A stretch of 64,000 nt of DNA from Erythrobacter sp. (GTDB lineage Bacteria; Pseudomonadota; Alphaproteobacteria; Sphingomonadales; Sphingomonadaceae), in NCBI GenBank assembly GCA_027311945.1, contig DAICXZ010000025.1:59766-123765 (forward strand). The letters run 5' to 3'. Below, piece by piece: positions 37,516-45,636 of this stretch. Position 1 is the first letter of the stretch. The number at the start of each line of letters is the position of its first letter. A program made the position numbers and the translations under genes. A model generated the notes under the pieces. The model was not told the DNA's origin. It saw nothing but the letters and a program-made list of their open reading frames with translations, and did no database searches.

Positions 37516-38435
37516 GGCTTGCCGCGGCTGGCGCGCTGACCGGCGCGGCGCTGCTGACCACCGCCTGCATTCCGTCCGCTCAGGCGGGTGAGAGCACGCG
37601 GGTCACGCAGGCGCCCGCTCCGGTCGCTACGCCCGCGCCTGCGCCGGTTCCCGCGCCGAGCCCAAGGCCCTCCGGCCCCGCCCAGTTCACCTTTGCGGGC
37701 GAGACCGAGCAGGGCGGCTGGATTCGCGGACAGGCGCCGGCTGGCACGGTTTCGGCCATGCTGGGCGATGTGCCGCTCACCCTCGATGCCGAGGGCTATT
37801 TCTTCGCCGCCTTTGACCGTGACGCCGGGCCCGAGGCGACACTCGCCGCCACGCTTGCCGACGGCACCACCAAAACCGCGACGATCACCGTGCGCCCGCG
37901 TGCCTGGCAGCTCGAACATATCAACGCGCCCCTGCGGCCCGGTGGCGGATCGTCGGAGGCGTTCAAGCGCCGCCGCCAGCCCGAACTCGATGCGATCTGG
38001 GATGCGCGCACCGCCGATTCGCCAGTCGATGGCTGGCGCGAAAGCTTTATCTGGCCTGCCGAGGGGCGAATTTCCGGGCGATTTGGCGCGCAGCGGATCT
38101 ATCAGGGCGAGCCGGGCAGCTATCACTCGGGGCTCGACATCGCGGGCGGCGCGGGCGCACCGGTGGTGGCCCCGGCCTCGGGCAAGGTCACGTTGGCGAC
38201 CACGCAGCCGTTCAGCCTTGAAGGCAACCTGGTGATTATCGACCATGGGGACGGGCTGAATTCGGCCTTCCTGCACCTGTCACGCATCGACGTGACCGAG
38301 GGGCAGATGGTGAAGCAGGGGGATCCTATCGGCCTGATCGGCGCGAGTGGCCGCGTGACCGGGCCGCACCTGCACTGGAGCATAAAGTGGCATCTCGCGC
38401 GGCTCGACCCGCTACTGTTCGTCCCCCCGCGCTGA
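37512..38435 (+). CDS. M23-family metallopeptidase
   Basis: The 307-residue protein has an exported, possibly lipid-anchored N-terminus (ALTGAALLTTAC), a Pro/Ala linker and a C-terminal LytM/M23 domain (about 185-307) with SYHSGLDIAGGAGAPVVAPASGKV (H-x(3)-D) and GRVTGPHLHWSI (H-x-H). It is expected to cut peptidoglycan cross-links or act as an envelope hydrolase. The GTG start overlaps the DUF2093 stop. Confidence 0.9.
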   Translation: MRLAAAGALTGAALLTTACIPSAQAGESTRVTQAPAPVATPAPAPVPAPSPRPSGPAQFTFAGETEQGGWIRGQAPAGTVSAMLGDVPLTLDAEGYFFAAFDRDAGPEATLAATLADGTTKTATITVRPRAWQLEHINAPLRPGGGSSEAFKRRRQPELDAIWDARTADSPVDGWRESFIWPAEGRISGRFGAQRIYQGEPGSYHSGLDIAGGAGAPVVAPASGKVTLATTQPFSLEGNLVIIDHGDGLNSAFLHLSRIDVTEGQMVKQGDPIGLIGASGRVTGPHLHWSIKWHLARLDPLLFVPPR

Positions 38436-38446
38436 CCGCGAGCTTC

Positions 38447-39460
38447 ATGCGCAGAACCCGGATCACGCGGCTGGCAATGGTGGCAGCGCTGGCGGTGCTG
38501 ATCGCGCCCGGCACCTGGCTGCGCGACGATCCAGATGCGGATACGCAGGATCTGGTGCACCTGGAGCCGCTCGACGTGGCGCAACCGGAGGGCTGGCCCG
38601 ATGGTCTGACGCTTGAGGGCGCGTGGAATGTTGGCAACCCCAATCCGACGTTTGGCGGCTTTTCGGCTCTGCGGGTCGACCCGGCCGGCACTGGCTTCAT
38701 CGCCTATTCCGACCGTGGCTTCTATGCGCACCTGCCGCGCCCGCCGCTTGTCGGCAACGTTCCCGCGCTGACCTCGGCGTTTCCGCGCGATCCACTGTTG
38801 GGCGACCCGCAAGACATCGAATCGGTCACGGCCGATCCGGCCAGCGGGGCGATCTGGCTGGGCTATGAGAATCACAATGCGATCCGCCGCTATTCCCCCA
38901 ACGGCACCTCGCAGTTCGTCCAGCCCGAGGCGATGGCCGAGTGGAGCAGCAATTCCGGGCCCGAGGCGATGGTGCGGCTGGCCGACGGGCGCTTTATCGT
39001 GCTGGCCGAGGCGGGCGGCGAGGGCCTGCTGCTCACGGGCGATCCGCTTACGAGCGAGGAACCGCTGCCCTTTTCCATAAAGCCGCCGGGCGATTTCCTG
39101 CCGACCGACATGGCGGAGCTGCCAGATGGCCGGGTGCTTATTCTGCTGCGCGACCTGCGCCTGGCACTGCCGCCCTTCGCCAGCCTGCTGATGGTGGCGG
39201 ACCCTGACGCGATTCGCGAGGGCGAGGAATGGCCGCTGACCGAACTGGCGGTGATCGACGATGCGGGCCTACGCGAAAACTACGAGGGCATGGCGGTGGA
39301 GCCCGATGGCACCGGCGCCGCCACCGTGTGGCTGATCGCCGACGACAACCAGTCTGTGCTCCAGCGCACGCTGCTGTTGAAGCTGCGCTATGCCTATGCG
39401 GCTGCGGGGACAGCGGGCAAGCAAACGGCCCGCGAGGCGCAATCGCCTGCGGGCCGGTAA
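38447..39460 (+). CDS. esterase-like phytase-family secreted protein
   Basis: The 337-residue protein has an N-terminal signal/anchor (ITRLAMVAALAVLIAPGTW) and a beta-propeller-like repeat region: FGGFSALRVDPAGTGFIAYSDRGFYAHL, DIESVTADPASGAIWLGYENHNAIRRYS, GPEAMVRLADGRFIVLAE and ENYEGMAVEPDGTGAATVWLIADDN. These are hallmarks of the esterase-like activity of phytase (PF13449) domain. The substrate is unknown. Its final 12 codons overlap the rpmB terminator hairpin. Confidence 0.82.
   Translation: MRRTRITRLAMVAALAVLIAPGTWLRDDPDADTQDLVHLEPLDVAQPEGWPDGLTLEGAWNVGNPNPTFGGFSALRVDPAGTGFIAYSDRGFYAHLPRPPLVGNVPALTSAFPRDPLLGDPQDIESVTADPASGAIWLGYENHNAIRRYSPNGTSQFVQPEAMAEWSSNSGPEAMVRLADGRFIVLAEAGGEGLLLTGDPLTSEEPLPFSIKPPGDFLPTDMAELPDGRVLILLRDLRLALPPFASLLMVADPDAIREGEEWPLTELAVIDDAGLRENYEGMAVEPDGTGAATVWLIADDNQSVLQRTLLLKLRYAYAAAGTAGKQTAREAQSPAGR
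39427..39455 (-). terminator. rpmB terminator embedded in the convergent gene
   Basis: GGCCCGCGAGGCG and CGCCTGCGGGCC pair around CAAT, with one bulged base. On the minus strand it lies 30 bp after the rpmB stop and is followed by CGTTTGC. It is encoded inside the last codons of the plus-strand phytase-like gene. Confidence 0.6.
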
Positions 39461-39484
39461 GCATCGGCAAGCGCCAAACGCGCT

Positions 39485-39772
39485 TTAGGCGGCGGCGATG
39501 GCCTTCTTCAGCTCGCGCTTCACCTTCTGGGCGGTGGTCGAGAGCTTCTCGTCCTTGGTCTTCAGCAGCCAGTTGTCGAGGCCACCGTTGTGCTCGACCG
39601 AACGCAGGCCCTGCGTCGAAACGCGGAACTTGAAGCTGCGATCGAGCTTCTCGCTGATCAGCGTGACGTTCTGCAGGTTGGGCAGGAACACACGCTTGGT
39701 CTTGTTGTTAGCGTGGCTCACATTGTGGCCGACCTGACGGCCCTTGCCGGTAAGTTCGCAGATGCGCGACAT
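39485..39772 (-). CDS. rpmB: 50S ribosomal protein L28
   Basis: The 95-residue L28 begins [27 protein letters not shown] and continues [43 protein letters not shown], a textbook alphaproteobacterial L28. The ATG at 39772 follows AGAGATTTCGTC with GAGA spacing. The longer frame to 39874 runs into intergenic DNA. Monocistronic, divergent from tadA. Confidence 0.97.
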   Translation of the reverse strand: MSRICELTGKGRQVGHNVSHANNKTKRVFLPNLQNVTLISEKLDRSFKFRVSTQGLRSVEHNGGLDNWLLKTKDEKLSTTAQKVKRELKKAIAAA

Positions 39773-39903
39773 GACGAAATCTCTCGTTCGAAACGGTTTC
39801 AGTGAATCAGCAACTAGGCTGGGAAAGGCGCGCGCATACATAGTGAACGAAGGCGCGTCAAGAAAATGGCACATTGCCGCGCGCTTTTCGATAGCCTAGC
39901 GCC

Positions 39904-40365
39904 GTGCCCATGACCCGCTGGCCAATGCCCCTGCCGATGCTGCGAGCCCTTGAATTGGCTAGAGAAGCTGCCGCTGTGGGCGAAGTGCCGGTTGGCGCGG
40001 TGGTGGTCAAGGGCGGCGAGGTTGTGGGCGAGGGCTACAACCTCACGCGCACTACCAATGACCCGACGGCCCACGCCGAAATCGTGGCGATTCGCCGCGC
40101 CGCCGAGGCGCTGGGGCAGGAGCGGCTGGAAGACTGCGCGCTGTTCGTGACTCTGGAGCCCTGCGCTATGTGCGCGGGCGCGATTGCCCACGCACGGCTC
40201 GCCACGGTGACTTACGGCGCGAGCGATCCCAAGGGCGGCGGGGTGGAACACGGCGCGCGGGTGTTCGCGCAAGCGCAGTGCCACCACCGGCCCGATGTGG
40301 TCAGCGGCGTGGGCGAAGCGGAGGCGGCGGAGGTGCTGCGCGGGTTTTTTGCCGGGAAGCGGTGA
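39904..40365 (+). CDS. tadA: tRNA-specific adenosine deaminase (TadA-like nucleoside deaminase)
   Basis: The protein (153 residues from GTG 39904, or 151 from ATG 39910) is a cytidine-deaminase-fold enzyme. Zinc and proton-shuttle motifs are TAHAEIVAIRRA (H-A-E) and LEPCAMCAGAI (P-C-x-x-C). It deaminates A34 to inosine in tRNA-Arg(ACG). The C-terminal FFAGKR end is typical. Free-standing transcription is likely. Confidence 0.9.
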   Translation: MPMTRWPMPLPMLRALELAREAAAVGEVPVGAVVVKGGEVVGEGYNLTRTTNDPTAHAEIVAIRRAAEALGQERLEDCALFVTLEPCAMCAGAIAHARLATVTYGASDPKGGGVEHGARVFAQAQCHHRPDVVSGVGEAEAAEVLRGFFAGKR

Positions 40366-40389
40366 TCAGGAACCGAAGGAGCAAGGGTA

Positions 40390-40932
40390 ATGGTGGTTTA
40401 CAGGGTCAGGGAGATTCGCGGATCGGCAGCCTGTCTGCTGCTGGTGCTGCTGATCCTCGCCATTCCCCTCCTGTTCCTGTTCGGCCTTGCCGAGTTCAGC
40501 GTCTGGGCGCTCAATTGGATACCGGACGTGTTCTGGATCGCGATGGTCATGTGTATCGCGCTGATTCCTCTTGCGGTGATTCCCGCCACAAGAGCCATTG
40601 CTGGCGCGGCCTACGGGATTGCGGCCTTTGTGTTTATCGCGGGTTTGTGGCTCTATTCTCTGGCCTTTACCTACACCGAGTGGGGCATGATAGGGGTGGT
40701 GCTGGGCGTGATCGTGGCGGGTATCGGGGTGGTGTTTACCGCAATCCTCGCGGCCCTCTTCAGCGCCTCGTGGAGCGTGTTGGGCAACCTCGCCATCCTG
40801 ATTGCTCTTGGCCTCGGCACGCGCTTCATCGCGGCATGGCTCAAGGCTTCAGCGGTGCGGCGCCTTGTGCGCCAGCAAATGCAGGAACACCCGTCCGAAG
40901 CTATCATCACGCAACCACCGCGTGACCAATAG
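40390..40932 (+). CDS. multi-pass membrane protein, unknown
   Basis: A 180-residue protein with about five hydrophobic segments (residues 12-38, 45-66, 68-90, 98-122 and 126-148) and a polar C-terminal tail KASAVRRLVRQQMQEH. No family recognised. It starts at ATG 40390 after AAGGAGCAAGGGTA, a good ribosome-binding site, 24 bp after tadA. Confidence 0.6.
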   Translation: MVVYRVREIRGSAACLLLVLLILAIPLLFLFGLAEFSVWALNWIPDVFWIAMVMCIALIPLAVIPATRAIAGAAYGIAAFVFIAGLWLYSLAFTYTEWGMIGVVLGVIVAGIGVVFTAILAALFSASWSVLGNLAILIALGLGTRFIAAWLKASAVRRLVRQQMQEHPSEAIITQPPRDQ

Positions 40933-40937
40933 CGCGC

Positions 40938-41645
40938 CTACAACCCGCGCCAGATCCGCACCGGCGCATCATCGTCTGGCCCCAGCCTGCGGCGGTCGCA
41001 GCGGGCGGGCATGAAGTCCGTGCCGTAGCATAGCCGCATCTCGCGCAGCCAGCCGCGTTCGTTCACTACCAGTCCGACCATTTCCGGCTCGAACGCCGCG
41101 TTGGCATCGGCAAAGGCGTGGCGGACGTCTGCGGCGGTGAGGCCATCGCGGCGTGAGAGCGCGTCATAGTCGGGCAGGCGCAGTGAGCGCCACAGGATAC
41201 GCGTCGCGCGCAGGTAGGCGTCGGGGCTCTGTGTCATGCAGCTGCCGTGCTTGGCCCATTCGTGCGCCAGCAGCGCCGCATCGGGCGTCATGCACAGCGA
41301 CTGGCGCAGTTCTCTCTGGCTCGGCTGGCGGTTTGCCTCGCACCATTGCGGCCAGCTTGAGCGGCCCTCGGGCCAGAGGCCGTGGACGATGAGGCCAAAG
41401 CTGCCCGCGCGCCCTGAGCACTGGCGCGCATTCTGCGGGCGATCCTCGCGGCTGCGGCAGAACTCCGGGCTCCAGCTCAGCGCGAGGGTGTAGCCGGTGA
41501 CGGGTATCTCGCGGCGCGGACCGTCCGGCGTGACGCGGGGCAGGGTGATTTGCCCGCGCGGTATGGAGCATTGGTAGGCCTGGGCCTGTGCGATGCCGCC
41601 ATGGCAAAGAAGCGCGAGGATCGGGCTGACCCAGACAGCCCGCAA
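40938..41645 (-). CDS. ribonuclease T2 family protein
   Basis: The protein (235 residues from TTG 41645) has both RNase T2 catalytic segments: FGLIVHGLWPEG (CAS1, residues 84-94) and HEWAKHGSCM (CAS2, 128-137), with flanking cysteines. The likely signal peptide VWVSPILALLCHGGIAQAQA is encoded directly after a 102-bp tandem repeat, and the TTG start lies within the repeat. Secreted or periplasmic RNA turnover is the expected role. Much longer upstream reading through the repeats is open but looks artificial. Confidence 0.82.
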   Translation of the reverse strand: MRAVWVSPILALLCHGGIAQAQAYQCSIPRGQITLPRVTPDGPRREIPVTGYTLALSWSPEFCRSREDRPQNARQCSGRAGSFGLIVHGLWPEGRSSWPQWCEANRQPSQRELRQSLCMTPDAALLAHEWAKHGSCMTQSPDAYLRATRILWRSLRLPDYDALSRRDGLTAADVRHAFADANAAFEPEMVGLVVNERGWLREMRLCYGTDFMPARCDRRRLGPDDDAPVRIWRGL

Positions 41646-41816
41646 GCGCGACCGCGCGCCGGCCGGGAGGCCGCCCCCGTGGAGGCGTCGGCGCAGCCGA
41701 CTGGCCGCGAGCGAAAAATCAAATCGCCTGACCCAGACAGCCCGCAAGCGCGACCGCGCGCCGGCCGGGAGGCCGCCCCCGCGGAGGCGTCGGCATAGCC
41801 GACTGGCCGCGAGCGA
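41626..41816. repeat. two-copy tandem repeat, 102-bp period
   Basis: An 89-bp unit starting CTGACCCAGACAGCCCGCAA occurs at 41626-41714 and again at 41728-41816 with only a few substitutions. The unit contains the GC-rich palindrome GCGCCGGCCGGGAGGCCGC. It separates the RNase T2 and nadC genes and supplies the RNase T2 start region. It resembles a mobile intergenic element (REP/MITE-like) rather than coding DNA. Confidence 0.85.
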
Positions 41817-41818
41817 GA

Positions 41819-42679
41819 TCATAGAGGCGTGAAGTCCAGCCCGATGTCCGCCGCCGGTGCGCTTTGCGTGAGGCGGCCGACCGAGCAATAGTCCACGCCC
41901 GTCGCGGCCTTGGCGGCGATGGTTTCGAGGTTGATCCCGCCGCTCGCCTCGGCCCTTGCCCGGCCTGCGATCACGCGCACGGCCTCGCGCAGGGTCTCGG
42001 GGTCCATATTGTCGAGCAGGATATGATTCGCGCCTGCCTCCAGCGCCGGTTCGATCTGGTCGATTCGGTCGACCTCGCAGATGATGCTGTTGATCCCGGC
42101 CTCTTTTGCCCGCCTCACAGCTTCGCCGACGCTGCCCGCCACGAGGATGTGGTTGTCCTTGATCATCGCCGCGTCCCACAGGCCCATGCGGTGATTTTGC
42201 GCGCCGCCTTGCCGGGTGGCGTATTTCTCCAGCACGCGCAGACCGGGAATGGTCTTGCGGGTATCGAGCAGTACGCAGTCGGTCTCGCCCATGGCGTCGA
42301 CATACTGGCGCGTCATGGTGGCGATCCCTGAGAGGTGCTGCACCGTGTTCAGCGCGCTGCGCTCGGCGGTGAGGAGCGCGCGGGCATTGCCGGCAAGCCG
42401 CATCAGGTCGGCCCCGGCGGGCACCTTCTCGCCCTCTTCGCGCAGGATCGTGATCTCCATCTCGGGGTCGAGCTGGCGGAAGAAGGCAGCGGCGATCGGC
42501 AGACCCGCCACGACGATGGCGTCGCGCGTGTCCATCACGCCGGAGAAGCGCGCATCGGCGGGGATCACGCTGGTGGCGGTGACATCCTTGCCGCCGCCCG
42601 GCCAGCCCACGCCAAGGTCCTCATCCAGCGTGCGCAGGACGAAACGTTCAAGATCGAAGCCTTCGAGTGTGAATTCCAT
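41819..42679 (-). CDS. nadC: nicotinate-nucleotide pyrophosphorylase (carboxylating)
   Basis: The 286-residue quinolinate phosphoribosyltransferase has DVTATSVIP, LTAERSALNTVQHLSGIATMT, DTRKTIPGLRVLEKYATRQGGAQNHRMGLWDAAMIKDNH and EASGGINLETI, giving all the phosphate- and quinolinate-binding Arg/Lys/His residues. It makes nicotinate mononucleotide for NAD synthesis. nadA and nadB are not adjacent. Start at ATG 42679. Confidence 0.96.
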   Translation of the reverse strand: MEFTLEGFDLERFVLRTLDEDLGVGWPGGGKDVTATSVIPADARFSGVMDTRDAIVVAGLPIAAAFFRQLDPEMEITILREEGEKVPAGADLMRLAGNARALLTAERSALNTVQHLSGIATMTRQYVDAMGETDCVLLDTRKTIPGLRVLEKYATRQGGAQNHRMGLWDAAMIKDNHILVAGSVGEAVRRAKEAGINSIICEVDRIDQIEPALEAGANHILLDNMDPETLREAVRVIAGRARAEASGGINLETIAAKAATGVDYCSVGRLTQSAPAADIGLDFTPL

Positions 42680-42725
42680 GGCGTTCCTGTGCGGCGAACT
42701 GTGCGCGAGGGAGAGAGGAAAAGCA

Positions 42726-42862
42726 GTCCTTCGACAAGCTCAGGACGAGCGGGTGTGGGCACAATAAATCGGTCGCCGTGGCGACCGCAAGGGCGACTGC
42801 CCGCCCGCAGCGGGGCCAGCTTGCTGGCCGTCTAGCGAGGACGCGGCCCCGGATGGGGCCGC
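42726..42862. repeat. extragenic palindromes between nadC and the LytTR gene
   Basis: The 193-bp gap holds GTCCT-TCGACAAGCTC-AGGAC (42726-42746), a widely recurring intergenic palindrome in GC-rich proteobacteria, then GTCGCCGTGGCGAC near 42771, and GCGGCCCC-GGAT-GGGGCCGC (42843-42862). The last one lies ten bases after the response-regulator stop and may terminate that operon on the minus strand. No gene is visible. Confidence 0.6.
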
Positions 42863-42872
42863 GCCACGAAAA

Positions 42873-43670
42873 CTAATGCACGAACCGCGCGACCACATCG
42901 CGATACGAGCGCGACACCTTCACCTCGGCGCCCGATTCGAGCACCAGGAAGCACTCGCCGTTGGTATGCGGCTTCACCTGCCGCACCAGGTCGAGGTTGA
43001 CGATGGTGCTGCGGTGCACGCGCTGGAACACCTTGGGATCGAGCCGCCGCTCCAGATCCTTCATCGTTTCGCGCAGGATCAACGAATTGTCGCCGGTGTA
43101 GATCACCATGTAATCGCCCGCCGCCTCGATATGCTCGATGGTGTCGACATCGACGCGGAAAATCTGCCCCTTGTCCTTCACATTGATCATCTTCTCGTAG
43201 CGGCCGGAAAGATCGTCCTCGCCGCTGGTGAGGTCTTCGAGGCTTTCGGGGCTGACTTCGGCCAGCACGTCCTTCAGCTTCTCGGCCTCTTCGGTCGAGC
43301 GCTTCTCGGCCAGCCGCTGGCGCACGCGCTCGACGGTGTCGGCGAGCTTGTCCTCGTCCACCGGCTTCATCAGGTAGTTCACCGCATTGGCCTCGAAGGC
43401 GCGGATCGCATGTTCCTGATAGGCGGTGACGAAGACGAACAGCGGCGGTTCGATCTCCATCACGCCCTTCACCACCGAAAAGCCGTCGAAACCGGGCATC
43501 TGGATATCGAGGAAGGCGAGGTCGGGCTTCAGCGTCTTGATCGCGCGGATCGCCTCGCGCCCGTTCGCGCAGGTTTCGATAATCTCGATATCGGCGAACT
43601 TTTCGAGCCGCAGGGCAAGGCCCTGAACGGCAAGGCTCTCATCGTCGACGAGAATGGTGCGAATGGTCAT
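42873..43670 (-). CDS. LytTR-family response regulator
   Basis: The 265-residue regulator has a receiver domain with DDES at 9-12, phospho-acceptor Asp55 in LAFLDIQMPGFDG, VFVTAYQEHAIRAFEANAVNYLMKPVDED, then a linker and a LytTR domain (about 160-262) with IEHIEAAGDYMVIYTGDNSLILRETM and FQRVHRSTIVNLDLV. The ATG at 43670 overlaps the end of the kinase gene by four bases. It is a paralogue of the pair at 9034-10927 but has a longer linker. Confidence 0.92.
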   Translation of the reverse strand: MTIRTILVDDESLAVQGLALRLEKFADIEIIETCANGREAIRAIKTLKPDLAFLDIQMPGFDGFSVVKGVMEIEPPLFVFVTAYQEHAIRAFEANAVNYLMKPVDEDKLADTVERVRQRLAEKRSTEEAEKLKDVLAEVSPESLEDLTSGEDDLSGRYEKMINVKDKGQIFRVDVDTIEHIEAAGDYMVIYTGDNSLILRETMKDLERRLDPKVFQRVHRSTIVNLDLVRQVKPHTNGECFLVLESGAEVKVSRSYRDVVARFVH

Positions 43671-44851
43671 GCGGGGGTTCCGATTGTTTGGGCCGGGGCC
43701 GGAGGGGATGGCCGCGGCTGGGGGGATGGGAATTTGTCTCTGGTACCATCGTCGCTGGCGATCGGCTCGAACGGTATTTCGATGATGACGGTAAAGCCGC
43801 CCTCGGCCGGGGTTTCGATCGTAAGGCGGTGGTCGTCGCCATAGGCCTGGCTCAGGCGTTCGGCGATATTGGCGAGGCCCACGCCGGTGGACGAGGGCGT
43901 CTTGGTCAGCTCGTTGGCGGGGCGGTTCACGTTCTGCAGGCCCGGCCCGGTGTCGGAAACCGACATCCGCAGCCGCGCACCGATGACCTTGGCGGTGAGG
44001 CTGATGCGCGCGCCCTCTTCCTGCCGGGAGACGCCATATTTGATCGCGTTCTCGACCAGCGGCTGGAGCAGCATGGAGGGAATCGCGGCGCGCGAGGCGA
44101 GCGCGTCGACCGCGAATTCGGTGCGGAGCCGTTCCTCGAACCGCATCCGTTCGATCTCGAGGTAAAGCTGCAAGGTCTCCACCTCCTGCGCGACGGCGAC
44201 CTTGCCGCCCGGTTCGCTCACCAGCGTGTGGCGCAGGAAGCCCGACAGGCGCGTGAGCATGGCATTGGCGCGCTCGGTCTGCTTGAGCAGCACGAGCGTG
44301 CTGATCGAATTGAGCGTGTTGAACAGGAAATGCGGATTGAGCTGATAGCGCAGCATGGCGAGCTGCGCGCTGGTGGCCTGCGCTTCGAGCCGTTCGAGCC
44401 GGTCGGTCTGCTCCTCCACCTGGACGAAGAAGTTGATCATGTAATAGAGCGCCGACCACGCGCCGAGCAGCGTCATGTCGATATAGAACAGGCCAAGGAC
44501 GAGGCTGGCGAAATCGGTCTCGCTCGCTTCGGGGCGCAGGCTGAGCGTCGAGGCGTTGATGAAGGCGGAGATCGCTACGGCCAGCGCCAGCACGGCGATG
44601 GTGCCGGTCCAGGTGATGATCGGGCGGCGGTTGATCAGATAGCCATAGACCACCGAAAGGATCAGGCTGATCGAAAAGCCCGTGACCGTGGCGATCAGCA
44701 CCGAGACGAGGAATTCGGGCGGCCGTTCGTTGGTGATCGCCGTGGCCGAACGCAGCGCCATGGCGCCGCCCCAGCCGATCAGCTGCAGGCGCCAGAAGGC
44801 CCGATTCTTGTCCTTGAAGAACGGCGTGGGTTGAAACGGCAGCATGGCCAT
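43667..44851 (-). CDS. LytS/YehU-type sensor histidine kinase
   Basis: The 394-residue kinase has four hydrophobic segments (about 24-38, 47-71, 83-104 and 117-141), a short coiled coil (VEEQTDRLERLEAQATSAQLA), the phospho-acceptor block LRYQLNPHFLFNTLNSISTLV with His174, and the HATPase blocks LVENAIKYGVSRQEEG, SDTGPGLQN and STGVGLANIAERL. It should phosphorylate the adjacent LytTR regulator. The signal is unknown. Confidence 0.92.
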   Translation of the reverse strand: MAMLPFQPTPFFKDKNRAFWRLQLIGWGGAMALRSATAITNERPPEFLVSVLIATVTGFSISLILSVVYGYLINRRPIITWTGTIAVLALAVAISAFINASTLSLRPEASETDFASLVLGLFYIDMTLLGAWSALYYMINFFVQVEEQTDRLERLEAQATSAQLAMLRYQLNPHFLFNTLNSISTLVLLKQTERANAMLTRLSGFLRHTLVSEPGGKVAVAQEVETLQLYLEIERMRFEERLRTEFAVDALASRAAIPSMLLQPLVENAIKYGVSRQEEGARISLTAKVIGARLRMSVSDTGPGLQNVNRPANELTKTPSSTGVGLANIAERLSQAYGDDHRLTIETPAEGGFTVIIEIPFEPIASDDGTRDKFPSPQPRPSPPAPAQTIGTPA

Positions 44852-44933
44852 GTCCGTGTCTTAGCCGAAATTGGCCTCCTGCAAGAGTCCGCGCGTCAGC
44901 CTTGCGACGATATGTGCTTTGCCAGCGTTCAGG

Positions 44934-45626
44934 TCACGATTTTCGCGCGGCTTCGATGGCATCGGAAATGCGATCGATCCCCACCGCGCCGTTAAGCACC
45001 TGATCGCCCACGATCCAGCTCGGCGTGCCCGAGAAGCCGAGCGACTGGGCAAGGAACATGTTGTTCTGAAGCTGCCCTTCGAAGGCGCCGCTATCGATGG
45101 CCGCCTGCGCCTTGGCGACGTCGACCCCGGATTCGCGTGCAGCGGCGGCGATGTTTTCCTCGCTCGGGCCGTCCTTGCGGAACATGGCATCGTGGAATTC
45201 GGCAAACTTGCCCTGCTGCGCGGCGGCGAGAGCCATGCGCGCGGCATCGCCGCTGCCTTCTGACAGGATCGGGAATTCGCGGATCACCACCTTGAGATCG
45301 GGATTGGCCTCGATCAGCGCCATCACGTCGCCCATCGACTGGCGGCAATAGCCGCAAGCATAGTCGCTGAACTCCACCAGCGTAACCTTGCCATCGGGAT
45401 TGCCCAGCACCGCGCCGGGGAAGGGGGTTTCCAGCTCGTCGCGCAGCGGCTCGACCTTGGCGAGCGTTTCGCGCTGGTTGAGCACCTCGATCGCCTCGGG
45501 CAGCACCTCCGGGTTGGCGAGCAGATAGTCGCGGGTGGGGTTGGGGCCGATCCCGGCGAACTGCCACGCGGCGGCCCCGGCAAAGCCGCCGACCAGAGCG
45601 ATGACGAGGGTGAGTAACCAGCGCAT
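44934..45626 (-). CDS. DsbA-family thiol oxidoreductase
   Basis: The 230-residue protein has an N-terminal signal anchor (WLLTLVIALVGGFAGAAAW), a helical spacer with an amphipathic N-terminal helix, and a thioredoxin domain with the active site YACGYCRQ (Cys91 and Cys94) and the cis-Pro in GFSGTPSWIVGDQ. It resembles the BdbD/ScsC-like DsbA proteins of alphaproteobacteria, acting in periplasmic disulphide formation. ATG 45626 is used; the frame to 45749 runs into the M48 gene. Confidence 0.9.
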   Translation of the reverse strand: MRWLLTLVIALVGGFAGAAAWQFAGIGPNPTRDYLLANPEVLPEAIEVLNQRETLAKVEPLRDELETPFPGAVLGNPDGKVTLVEFSDYACGYCRQSMGDVMALIEANPDLKVVIREFPILSEGSGDAARMALAAAQQGKFAEFHDAMFRKDGPSEENIAAAARESGVDVAKAQAAIDSGAFEGQLQNNMFLAQSLGFSGTPSWIVGDQVLNGAVGIDRISDAIEAARKS

Positions 45627-45636
45627 TTGTAAGCCC

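Noticed and set aside
41626..41816. CRISPR array
   Set aside because: Only two long copies, 89 bp identical with a 13-bp spacer, and no cas genes in the window.
40938..42179. A 413-residue RNase T2 with a long N-terminal extension
   Set aside because: The extension is translated repeat DNA and antisense nadC; RNase T2 proteins begin with a signal peptide shortly before the conserved core.
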